This document shows positions 22,901 through 33,300 of a stretch of DNA of 64,000 nucleotides, in pieces. The position numbers and the translations under genes were made by a program. Every line of letters begins with the position of its first letter. The stretch's first letter is position 1. This stretch comes from Chrysaora quinquecirrha (Eukaryota; Cnidaria; Scyphozoa; Semaeostomeae; Pelagiidae). Below the pieces are notes generated by a model. The model worked only from the letters and a program-made list of their open reading frames with translations. It searched no databases and was not told the DNA's origin. Location of the stretch: assembly GCA_014526335.1 (NCBI GenBank), contig JACTAT010000262.1, forward strand, positions 62,001 through 126,000. Reading direction: 5' to 3'.

Positions 22901-25900
22901 AAGCTGCAATGATACACTAGGCACAAAGATATCTGTAATGATGATGCTGAACGGAAAGAGTTTCTTAGACTTGACATTGCCTTTCTAATCCATTCCAAAG
23001 AGTTTCTTGATATTCAGGAACAAGGCTTCTGTAGTTTCTTATAAGTTTCTTACAAACAATTAGTTTATTGACTGACATACATATCTATCCCGTGATGTAG
23101 ATGGAGATCTAAAAGAGTTTTCTCGTATGTTATCTTTCAAGGTCAAAAATAAAGCTTCGAATGATGAAGTTGCAGTATATGACTCTCAGATTGGCGTATG
23201 GCAGAGAAAAGTTACTCAAAAGGTTGTTAGAAATATTTACATTTTTGCTTAGAATGTAACAGAAGTGAAAACGTCAAGCTCTGACCTCTTTAGCTTGGTT
23301 AAAAATACGACGCTTGCTATGGTTTTTTCGAGCACCCCAGACGTGGGGCTGCTTGAGCCCCTGAGCCCCATCATATCCAATAGTGTAAATACAGTAGCTA
23401 GCGGTATGAAATTTAGGTCTGAAAAAGGATTGATGCTGACGCTCACCCGCTCACCCGCTGTGCCTGAAGTAGCGTATCGCCAGCACGTTTTACAAAACTA
23501 AGCGACAGTCTGCGACTAATTCTAAACCATTCTTTACCCGTTAACAATGAGCCCATCTTAGGAAAAGAAGAATTACTTTTGCACAAACTGAGCGAAAAAC
23601 CCTTGTCCGTTTCAATTTAGGTCACAGAATCTTTGGATCAAACAATGAAGATTGATCAAGGTATCCATGACGTCATTATGACGTCATGAAAATAAAATGA
23701 TCATCTTGACCTAAATTCTTTATGGATGAAAAATGGCAAACAAATTCCATAAAACTTTCAATTCGAGAGTTACACATGCAACACAAAATCTCACAAATCT
23801 CATATTTTTCTCAGGATGCTAATCATGGTTTTCCAGAGATGCGTTTTGGTCATTGTATGACAACAACAAAAACAGGCGTTGCTATCTTTGGTGGTGTATC
23901 ATTAAGGTGAATATTCTTTTAGTAAATAATCAATAGTTATCGAGAAACTAAGACAGTGAGATAGACGTTCTTTGCCTTTCCTTACTTTTTATTTAAATTG
24001 TTGCATGAATATGAAAAATTCTTGCTTTTAACCATTAGAACTGGCAATTTGCTGAATGATATTTGGATATTAGAAGGCGATGTTAATGCAAGTAGAAATT
24101 CTCAAACTAAAGAAGATTGCAGCAGTTATATTAGTCTGATAACTGTTCATGGCGTTCTAATGTTTATCTCATGAGGTGTCATCTTGCAGTTAGCTGCTTT
24201 TGTAGCGAGATACTTCAGACATACAGAAAATACATGGTATAACTTGCATAGAGCATTGACGGTAAGCAACGAAGCAGTGTGTCATACATTTTCCCACAAG
24301 GCGCATACCACAATAGATGGGGGGTTCGAACCAGGACGGCATGACCAGAGACTAAACGACTCGGCTTCCACTGAGATACGGAGCTCAATGAAATCGCCAA
24401 GTAACTCTTCAGTCATACAGACCAAGGCTGTCCTCCCGTTTGATTGTGTGATTCGGCTATGTTAAGCCTTCTTCAGCACCACATGTATACATTTGTCAAA
24501 TTTAGGTTGTTCCATAGGGCTTCTCCAAAATATTTTGTCTGAAATTGTAGCTAGCTCCAAGAGCAGACTGATACAAGCATTATTTACCTTGGTCCTGAAT
24601 CATTCCTAACCATAACCAGAGCTTAAACCCATAAAGCATCGCCACAGGGTTTTGTCACTGTCCAGCATCTTGCCTGGAAAGGTCAGGCACAGGTCCTTTA
24701 GTCTTACTTAGTCTTATTTTAGTCTATTTGAAACACGTCTGCTTTGAGTTCGTCGGCTGAATTTCGAGGAGCTCTTTTTTTTTTAACTGAGCCAGTATTT
24801 CAACCTGAAAGATGATTTGTGTTTAAAACACCATTCGGCTTCACTTTCTGATTGGTGCATTTCGATCCGCATCTGGGTATAAATTCCGCCTTAGGCAATT
24901 GTTTCGGTCTGTTTCTGACGTGTTTGTTCGTGTTTCCGCTGTTTCTCGCAATTTTGAAATTTTGTACCACTTCAACACTATTCACCTGAAGGCCTGAAGA
25001 TGCCATGTAAGATATTGACCCAAGTAGGGGGAAGGGGGCCTCGGAGGGGGCCTTAAATATGTTGTGATGTGCATTTTGGGGTTGTTTTTTCTTATATATC
25101 TTAAGGGTTACATAGAAAGAGGGGGTCTAAAAATTGAAAAAAAGCATTATTTAACATCCGAATGACCCCTTAGTGGGAGTGCCATGAGGTTGTGAGATTC
25201 TATAGCGAATGGCGCTATGTCATTTCATCTTCACCTTCATTATGATTGATGAGAATGATTATCAACCTCGTCCCCAGGGTGAATAGGCCTCTACGTGAAA
25301 CTCCGCTGTCCATATTCGACCCTGGTATCGGCCTTGTCTACTCGCGATTTGATTGGCTGTTCAAACAATAGAAATTTTAAGTGACGTAATAGTTTCTTCA
25401 AAATTTCACACCAAAATAGGCCGAAAAACTATGTAAAAAACATCTATAAAAACGAAAAAATGATGCTACATGAGATATTGTATCTTGCCTGACAGTTATC
25501 AATGAAATTCTTTGCATTTATTTTTAAGAACATCTGCTTTCGGAATCTACATCTTGTTTTTATGCCAGGCCAAAATTGCCAGTATTTTGGCAGATTTCGT
25601 GGCTAGTACCAGGGTCCAAATCGATTTGACGGTTGAGATGCGAGGAAATTCGATTTGGGGCCTGGGGACGAGGTTGAATGATTATAACGGTTGTATGCTT
25701 AGTTTTCTTACGTCTTTACAGGCAATTGGCGTTGGTATTGCGATTGTTGGGTTTATCATTGGCGTCTTATCAGTAAAAGGAACGCATTTCTTGTTTGTAC
25801 ATGGTGGCATTGGCCTCGATATGACGATAGTAGCAATTTATCAGCCAATAGCAGCAATATTGTAAGTATCTCAATAATCTCCATGCAACACTTCAGTAAT

Positions 25901-27744
25901 AGTCGCAACCCTCCACTGCACTGATGATATCCCCCCAACTGTACTGATGATATCCCTCCACAGTACTGAACATCCTCCACTGTACTTATGATATCCCCCC
26001 ACTGGACTGATGATATCCCTCCACAGTACTGAATATCCTCCACAGTACTTCTGGTATCCCTCCACTGTACTGATGATATCCCTCCACAGTACTGAACATC
26101 CTCCACTGTACTTATGATATCCCCCACTGTACTGATGATATCCCTCCACAGTACTGAATATCCTCCACAGTACTTCTGGTATCCCTCCACTGTACTGATG
26201 ATATCCCTCCACAGTACCAAGAATCCTCCACTGTACATATGATATCCCTCCACTGTACTGATGATATCCCTCCACAGTACTGAATATCCTCCACAGTACT
26301 TCTGGTATCCCTCCACTGTACTGATGATATCCCTCCACAGTACTGAACATCCTCCACTGTACATATGATATCCCTCCACTGTACTGATGATATCCCTCCA
26401 CAGTACCGAAAATCCTCCACAGTACTTCTGGTATCCCTCCACTGTACTGATGATATTCCTCCACAGTACTGAACATCCTCCACTGTACTTATGATATCCC
26501 CCCACTGTACTGATGATGTCCCTCCACAGTACTGAATATCCTCCACAGTACTTCTGGTATCCCTCCACTGTACTGATGATATCCCCCACTGTACTGATGA
26601 TATCGCTCCACAGTACTGAACATCCTCCACTGTACTTATGATATCCCCCACTGTACTGATGATATCCCTCCACAGTACTGAACACCCTCCACTGTACATA
26701 TGATATCCCTCCACTGTACTGATGATATCCCTCCACAGTACTGAAAATCCTCCACAGTACTTCTGGTATCCCTCCACTGTACTGATGATATCCCCCACTG
26801 TACTGATGATATCCGTCCACAGTACTGAACATCCTCCACTGTACTTATGATATCCCTCCACTGTACTGATGATATCCCTCCACAGTACTGAATATCCTCC
26901 ACAGTACTTATGATATCCCCCCACTGTACTGATGATACCCCCCACTGTACTGATGATATCCCTCCACGTTGCTCCGCATCCTCCACTGTGTACTGATGAT
27001 AACCCTCTACGTTACTGATGATATCCCTCCACGCTGCATTGGCAACCTCCACTGCACTGATGATATCCCTCCACGTTGCGTTGGCACCCACCACTTTACT
27101 GAAGATATCCCTCCGCGTTACCGATGATGACCCTCCACGTAGCATTGGCAACCTTCACTGTATACTGATGATATCCGTGGCACCCTCGAATTTACTGCAA
27201 ATCCTCCACGTTACTGCACATCGCGTTGTATGGGGTGTGGTCAGGTAAATATCCGGTAAGGAAATGAAATAAGTTTGCTACATTAACAAAACAGAGTGAT
27301 CAATCTTCAACATGGATTTCGTTCAAGCTTGTTCAACTCGCAAATATGAATGACGTATAAAAAGTCACTATCCAGCTAAATTTCGTGATAATTAAATATT
27401 TTCCTTCTAGCCGACCAGCCGCACCAGAAGATGGTGAAAAACCAAAATTTTGGAGAAGATTCTGGGAAATATCTCACAAATTTACTGGAAGAATCGCGCT
27501 ATTGCTTGCTTTGGCCAACATTTCTTTAGGTTTATTTCTTGGCCTTGCTCCGAAGTCTGTTTGGATAACATGGTTTTGTTACATCGCTGTCATTATCACG
27601 GCGTATGTTATTGCAGAAGTCCTTGCATGTAGAAAACAAAGAGAGAAGAAGGTCCCGGAGCAAGTAGAGAAAGTTTCTTTGAAACAGTTTTTTGCTCCAA
27701 AGTATACAAAGCTTGACGAGAAGATCGAGCAATCAACAAAATGA
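19982..27744 (+). CDS. Kelch-repeat / cytochrome b561 fusion protein, copy 2, with one in-frame TGA
   Basis: Exons 19982-20631, 22330-22525, 23142-23222, 23815-23906, 24039-24261, 25722-25861 and 27411-27744 have the same phases as copy 1 and would give 571 residues. The protein is strongly similar throughout: signal peptide, six kelch repeats, b561 helices with all four candidate histidines, and a longer charged tail ending KLDEKIEQSTK. The one defect is TGA at 24172-24174 (codon 385), where copy 1 has TGG for Trp386 inside the first membrane helix (MFIS-stop-GVILQLAAF against MFISWGVILQLAAF). If real, it would leave a kelch ectodomain with a partial helix. Exon sequence downstream remains intact, with conserved splice sites, so this is a very young lesion, a polymorphism, a base error, or a codon restored by A-to-I editing (UGA to UGI, read as UGG). 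Introns share almost nothing with copy 1. Intron 6 holds the large 63-bp tandem array and intron 5 a MITE. Confidence 0.82.
21198..21395 (-). pseudogene. LINE reverse-transcriptase C-terminal fragment
   Basis: Reverse-strand translation contains KRSFYFSGVKNWNAIPDNIR followed by a GFREYLL-type motif. This is the S-x-x-x-S-G-V-K-x-W-N-x-I-P tail found after the reverse transcriptase in many non-LTR retrotransposons. Only this tail remains, inside intron 1 of kelch-b561 copy 2. The tool-style Met start at its edge has no meaning; the fragment is 5'-truncated. Confidence 0.75.
22603..22744 (+). mobile_element. TAGACTTATTAC-family MITE with perfect 9-bp duplication
   Basis: A 142-bp element starting TAGACTTATTAC, with diverged right end GAAACAAGTATA. 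GCTGACCAA is duplicated exactly at 22594-22602 and 22745-22753. The interior (GCTCCTCCACAC, CACCCCGCTC, CTCTGAGGAAACAGC, GTTTCCGAAA, GTGGGAGGA) is shared with the copy at 33067. It lies in intron 2 of kelch-b561 copy 2. Confidence 0.88.
24299..24400 (-). mobile_element. tRNA-derived SINE, GGCTCTCAG family
   Basis: Read in reverse, it has a TATCTCAGTGGAAG A-box-like start, then GGTTCGAACCC as a B box, then CATCTATTGTGGTATGC. The same 3' block follows the B box in the copies at 36895, 37479 and 53395. It lies in intron 5 of kelch-b561 copy 2. Not a tRNA gene: the cloverleaf does not close. Confidence 0.6.
24815..24935 (+). mobile_element. Copy of the dispersed CTGATTGGTGCATTTCGATC element
   Basis: Contains TTCGGCTTCACTTTCTGATT, GATCCGCATCTGGGTATAAA and GTTTCGGTCTGTTTCTGACG. 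These blocks recur at about 29750, 36250, 37098, 38755, 54860 and 58120 in either orientation. Only the copy at 37098-37283 shows both inverted ends. Confidence 0.65.
25263..25676. mobile_element. MITE with CAACCTCGTCCCCAGG ends and 9-bp duplication
   Basis: A perfect 16-bp inverted repeat (CAACCTCGTCCCCAGG / CCTGGGGACGAGGTTG) bounds a 414-bp element. AATGATTAT is duplicated exactly at 25254-25262 and 25677-25685. It ends about 45 bp before exon 6 of kelch-b561 copy 2 (25722), so it supplies sequence close to the branch region of that intron. No coding capacity. Confidence 0.85.
25911..27230 (-). repeat. Tandem array with 63-bp higher-order unit (22+19+22 bp)
   Basis: On the plus strand the monomers ACTGATGATATCCCTCCACAGT (22), ACTGAACATCCTCCACTGT (19) and ACTTATGATATCCCYCCACTGT (22) repeat regularly, with a few 21-bp variants, decaying after about 26950 into looser CCTCCACGTTGC monomers. 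Because 63 is divisible by 3, all minus-strand frames stay open for hundreds of codons (for example VQWRDIISTVEGYHQYSGG). It lies entirely within intron 6 of kelch-b561 copy 2. Confidence 0.93.
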
Positions 27745-28112
27745 ACGAGCTGGACACTTTTCATGCTTCCAAGATCTTAATTGTAGCCAAAGATTCATTG
27801 ATGTAATTCGTATGTCTAAATTCTTTATCAATTAGTGCGCTATTTTCAAATTCAGCAAAATATGCCACCTACATGCAAATCTTCATCTGCTACGATATTT
27901 GAATGCTAAAGATGTAAACATTTTATTTGACCTTGAACAGTAGTTACAAGTGTATTATCCACCTCGAACGGCGAAAGTGCTTCACCAACGGGCAAACCAT
28001 GTAAAAAATTAAAGGCGCAAGAATCAATAAAACGTGTACTTTTTTAACGCTCTCCGCGCTCTGGGTATAGCTATCTAGAAGTAATGGTTCTCATTCCACG
28101 AAAGGGTTCTTA

Positions 28113-28335
28113 AGGCCTATTTCCACTTCGTTCGCATTCGCGGTTCGCTAACGAATTTGCAATTCGCCGCTCGCTTGCGAACACAATACAGCCTGGCGAT
28201 AAAATAGTAAAACTTTTGTGAAAGCTTTAGCTTGACCTGCAGCGGAAATCAAAATCGCTTCGCGTTCGCCTTTTTTTGATGGCTAGCGGACAGCGAACAG
28301 CAAACAGCGAATGCGAACGAAGGGGAAGTGGGCCT
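28113..28335. mobile_element. PIF/Harbinger-like MITE flanked by TTA
   Basis: Ends AGGCCTATTTCCACTTCGTT and the complement GGAAGTGGGCCT, preceded by GCGAATGCGAACGAAGG, form imperfect ~38-bp inverted repeats rich in TTCGC/GCGAA. TTA occurs immediately outside both ends (28110-28112, 28336-28338). A 3-bp TTA duplication is typical of PIF/Harbinger. Confidence 0.7.
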
Positions 28336-30025
28336 TTATGCTCCGCGTTTCAGCACACAATTTTTTCCACAATTGCGCGACGCGCTCTGTAATTGATGTT
28401 TCTGTGTGGCTTCGCACTTCGAAAGATCACTCTACTCCATCTACGCTGCCCCCCCCGGGTGCAGGGCATAGGGGATGTGCGGCCGGAATAGGTGGCTTTT
28501 TCCCTTGGTTTTATTTGAGGATTGATATACTTGTTAAGTACTTTTTCCTGAGAAAGGGTGCGTCTTCTTTTATAAGTTAACCTGAAATGGGTGTATTTCT
28601 AGTGTGCCTAAAAATGGTTAATTTCTTTCAACTATCTAATATATCAAAATACAAGATTCAAAACCCTTGAGCGAATATTTTATCGATCTTCCCAGGCTGG
28701 GTTAGTCGAGGATGCACTGTTGTTCTGACAGTGACGGGAAAGCGCTGATCTCGCACGTGATTTGACATGGTTTGTGCTACAATATTTCAATTACCTATGG
28801 ATGGATTTTCGGAAAATCAAATCACCTGAGGATTAGCCTGTCCCCCAGTCCACAAATGCTCTGGACTTGGGCACGGGCTACGAGGACTGGACTCATGGCT
28901 GATGGGACTCATGGCTACGACGTTCATGAAATGATTCGCCGTCCAAACACCCCTACCACAATATTTTAATCGTGCCCCCTGGACTTCTCATCTATTACTG
29001 TATAGCACAACATTGAACTCTCATATTTTGCTGTGTTACAAAATAAAATGGAAGTGGAAATTTGGCTAGTCAAATGAATAGCTCAAATAGCAAGTAGATG
29101 CAAAATGAATTTAGAAAGGATTAAAACAAACTTAAGTGCGTGAATAATATTAACAGTGCAAACCTTGAAAATTGTGCATAGAATTTCCTCTCTTTATTCC
29201 TAACTTCTTTTCATCAGTTCATACGAGCATTTGCCAAAAGGTGCAGAAATGAAATACAATGTCTTTATGATCTGTATGTGACCTTCATCTTCATTCCCTG
29301 TCAAATCAATGATCATGAATCAGCAATCAATAATCACACTAAATCATTGAAATCATTATTAAGCATGTTAATCGTGTAGTCATTTTACATTAACCGTCGA
29401 TGGTTACATTTAAACCAGCGATGATTACTTGTAATCAATGAAATTAAATAATAAAACCCGTATGTATCAGTGCTTCAGTGATTGCTAATCAGTAATCACC
29501 AGTGATTGATAATCAGTATCACCAGCAATCATAAAACAACGAGGCTAAATCATCAAATCGCGAGGAAAAGTAGGAACATCTTTGATAGAGAGTCAGCCCC
29601 TGTAAAAAGCGGACACATCTATAGAATGGACATTTCATGGAGCAGTATGGACCGGAATGGACCAGTACTGTATGTTTTCGTCCGGATACTGGTACACTTA
29701 TCCTATTGAAACTGAAAGACGGAGGGACAAGTCTGTAAAATGGAAACAGTGTTTCGTCTGTCACTTCTAATTGGTTCATTTCGACCTGCATCTGGGTATA
29801 TATTCAGGCGATACAAGCTTTTCATTTGTATAAATAAATTAATATCAAAAATACTAAATATTAATGAAGATCAAACCTTGAGGTGTTCGTATCTCAATAA
29901 TCTTTTCTTCTCTCTGATTTTCCTTTGCTCAACCAATGCATCATGTACCTTGAAAATAACCACATTATTATGTTACAACTCGGTGTCAAAAAAGGAAAAA
30001 TGCTTCAGAGAGAAGGCAAAGCCTG

Positions 30026-30171
30026 TAGACTTATTACGCGAGGCTATCGCAGCTACCATCTTTAGTTGTTGTTGTTGTTGTTGTTTTCAGAAAGCAGCTC
30101 AGTGTAGCGAATTGCTGTGGTCGTTGGTCAGGGTTTTATGAGCGGAGAATGAGCCTCGTGTAATAAGTCTA
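30026..30171. mobile_element. TAGACTTATTAC-family MITE with perfect 9-bp duplication
   Basis: A 146-bp element with near-perfect 19-bp ends (TAGACTTATTACGCGAGGC / GCCTCGTGTAATAAGTCTA). CAAAGCCTG is duplicated exactly at 30017-30025 and 30172-30180. The interior has a GTTGTTGTTGTTG run. This is the cleanest evidence for the family's termini and duplication length. Confidence 0.92.
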
Positions 30172-30332
30172 CAAAGCCTGAAATCAGATGGTAATCTGCA
30201 GGCCTGATTGTGATGGAATACCATGCTTACGACAGCAACCAGTTGACACCAGTGGCACTAGAAGCCCATCGAAGCATCCATGAACGTCCAGCTCACCCAT
30301 CAACACTCCGCCTGTTGGACTTGTGACCCACC

Positions 30333-33300
30333 TCACGGCTCACTGAATAAGGATAGACTTTGACTGAAAACTCTCAGCTTACAAAGGAGAAAAAGAAAAT
30401 GCAAATAAACAAATATTAAAGAAGGATTAATTTATTACCTCATCATTTTTATAGAAGTAGAAAATGAAAACCATCAATCCCTACAAAAACAAACGGAATG
30501 GTTCGAAAAAGTAGGAAAATTCAAAGAAATGTTTTACAGTATAATCCTGTTCAGCCTGGTATCCATATAGCCGTTGAGGGTCGTTGACGGTCTTTCACAG
30601 TCTTTACAAAAACTGAAATACTAACAGCGACTCTATGGAAACATTCGACAATATTTTCAACGACTGTAAAGAATCGTCAAAGACTCAGGTGGGGGCTTAT
30701 ACGAGGGAAAAAGGCTTATTCGGATGTGGGGGCTTATTCAAGGATTTACGGTATTAGTGAACATAGACTCCACGTGGTATTATACATAGTACTGTACAAT
30801 GGGTTTTAGAGGTGGCTGGTTCTTTGATATGGGTGGAAAATCTGACGTATTCTAGTTTCATAATTATTATCGCTGATGAAAATGCAGATATAATTGGACA
30901 TCGTGGACAAGATTTCCAAATATGAATTAATACTACTCACCACAATGACGTTCAGAACCGGCAAACTGATCAAGTAAGGGCCAGCCTCCGTTTTGCTTTT
31001 GGTCACACCCAAAGTAGCAACAAGCCATAAAGCAGCAATGAGAGGCAGAAAAAAGATGGACGCAACAAGACTTCTCCTACAATCCAATGAGAAAGATAAC
31101 ATTAAAGCGATGGCTAAACTAGGAGACATGTCGCGCATGACATTGTATTCGGCGTGTCTCCAAAGGTGGCTAAACATGCGAATGACAAGTGAGTAACACT
31201 TCCCCCAAGTCACGGAGACAGGAAACTTTTCTGTTGTCTCCCAAAAACATTTGGATGTCTCTTGCTACAAATTTTGTTGCGCACTATAAAAGTTTCCGAG
31301 GTGGCTAAACTGGGAGACATCGAGGGGACATGTGACGTGCGACAATATCTCGCGAGAATGTCTCCTAGTTTAGCCGGGCCTCAAGATTTAGTTAACCATA
31401 AACAAGGATCACAAGGATCATAATAGCAATTGTATTCATCACATTATTCAAATGCCTGGTGTTTTACCAGGCATTTTATTTGGTTTCGTCAGCAAGGACC
31501 TTCAGAAATTCACAACGGTATACTAAGCAATGATTGCTATATATTCCAAGTTGAAGATGGATCCCCCTAAATATAAATGGACTTACAACATATAATTGTA
31601 CATTTTGTAATTGCACATTTTTTAACGTTTGTATAATACAATAGTGATAAACACTAATTCACTTTAACATGAAGCAACTCCTGAGATTGCATCAAAGAAT
31701 CATTTATTGCAGAACGAACACGTGCATTTCTATTTAAGAACCATGTTTTTATCAATCTTGTGAACTCTTTGTTATTTCGGGCTGACTTGATTTCAGCAAG
31801 AGAGTTCCAGGTTTTGGGCCCTTGAAATTAGGTATTAGGGAAGCGAGAACAAAAGACTGATTCTTAACTGACCAAGCACGTTGGTAATTGATGTCTCTCT
31901 TCAAGCGTTCTGGGTGTTTACGAATCTCGTAGTAGGTAATCAAACGGAGAATCACACTTATCTACGAAAGAAAGAAAATTGATGAAATATAAAAAGAACT
32001 CATTTAAGTGGAAAATAACACATGAAAACAAATTATCTATCAATAGATTAGCTTAAATGTCATTAAGCTTAAATGTCATCATATAATTTTGGTGCAGGGA
32101 GGTGATTCGCGCGTCTTGTTTTGCGAATAATTAGGTGGCGAACCGGCTAAACTTCTACTTCGTCCGTCAATGATAAGATAAGCTAATAGAACGAAAATCC
32201 TCCTAAAACACCGGCAAGCAGAATAAAATTATGTGTATAATGAACTATAATATATTGCATTGATTACGCAAAATCTACCCTTGAAATGTAGTGTTTAGCA
32301 TATATTATCATATATTATCATATTCAGTTACTCTATCCTTACTTCTAGACATTTAAGGTCATTTAACATCCTGTAAAAGCACTAGCATAGGCATCTCCGA
32401 ATCGCAACATTGCATGCTACCCATGTAGATAATAGACGATTCCGCAAAAGATGGCACCCGCATATTTCACGCAATGCATGATAGGAATATGCCCCCTAGC
32501 TACGCCTGGTTACAAAATCTTTGTCCGAAAGAATTTGTTTTCGCCGACTGATACAAAAAATTAGGCCGAAAAACTATGATAAAAGATATGACATTTGATT
32601 CAAAGTTTTTGAATACTAATAAATGTTCAATTATCACGTGGCAAAACCATCTCTTCAAAGTTATGTTTATAGTTATTCTTTTCAATAAAATTTTTATAGC
32701 TGATGAGTTTGTTGAAGGAATAGGCCTAACAGTTGGATGCCCAGAGCTGCCTAAAAAAATCAAGAAAATGAAGACAGATTCTCACAAAATAGCTAGAAAC
32801 TTACAAGACACTGATGCTGAATACGAAAAATAACATTTCTTCAACATACAGACTAGCTATGAATAAAACTTTTAAAAGACTTCTCTGAGTGTGAAATTGC
32901 GATTCCTTTACGACGGTAAAAATTGTTCGCAGCTAAATCTGCCGGTGGGCTGGCCAAAACAAATTCTATCGGACGTAGATTTTATATGCCTATCATGCAT
33001 TGCGTGAAATAAGCCGCCGCCATCTTTTGCGGTATCGTCTATTCCTGCATGCTTCTAGGTATAGACTAGACTTATTACATTCGTCGTAGTCTACGCTCCT
33101 CCACACTACACCACCCCGCTCAAACTACTCTGAGGAAACAGCTGTATGTTGTTGTAGTTGTTAGAAGCTGTTTCCGAAAGAGTGGGAGGAAGGTAATAAG
33201 TCTAGGTATAGACCTTTTCAAAGAGATCTGGGTCAGGCGCGACATTTTCTGGAAAAGGGTAGGTATATCGAATATGGGAATCCTCTCCACTGACAAAGAC

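Larger units (their letters stand above)
27745..30332. other. Convergent intergenic region after kelch-b561 copy 2
   Basis: Lies between the stop of kelch-b561 copy 2 and the C-terminal end of the adhesion GPCR (minus strand). It contains a TTA-flanked MITE at 28113, a C-rich run near 28450, an AATCA/TGATT-rich degenerate stretch at 29290-29530, a copy of the dispersed CATCTGGGTATA element near 29750-29810 and a TAGACTTATTAC MITE at 30026. Short plus-strand open stretches (for example 30205-30330) have no recognised product. Confidence 0.6.

Noticed and set aside
25756..27151. Long minus-strand ORFs (up to 358 codons) rich in ISTVEGYHQYSGG
   Set aside because: They are translations of a 63-bp tandem array; several frames are open at once and they contain only the repeat.
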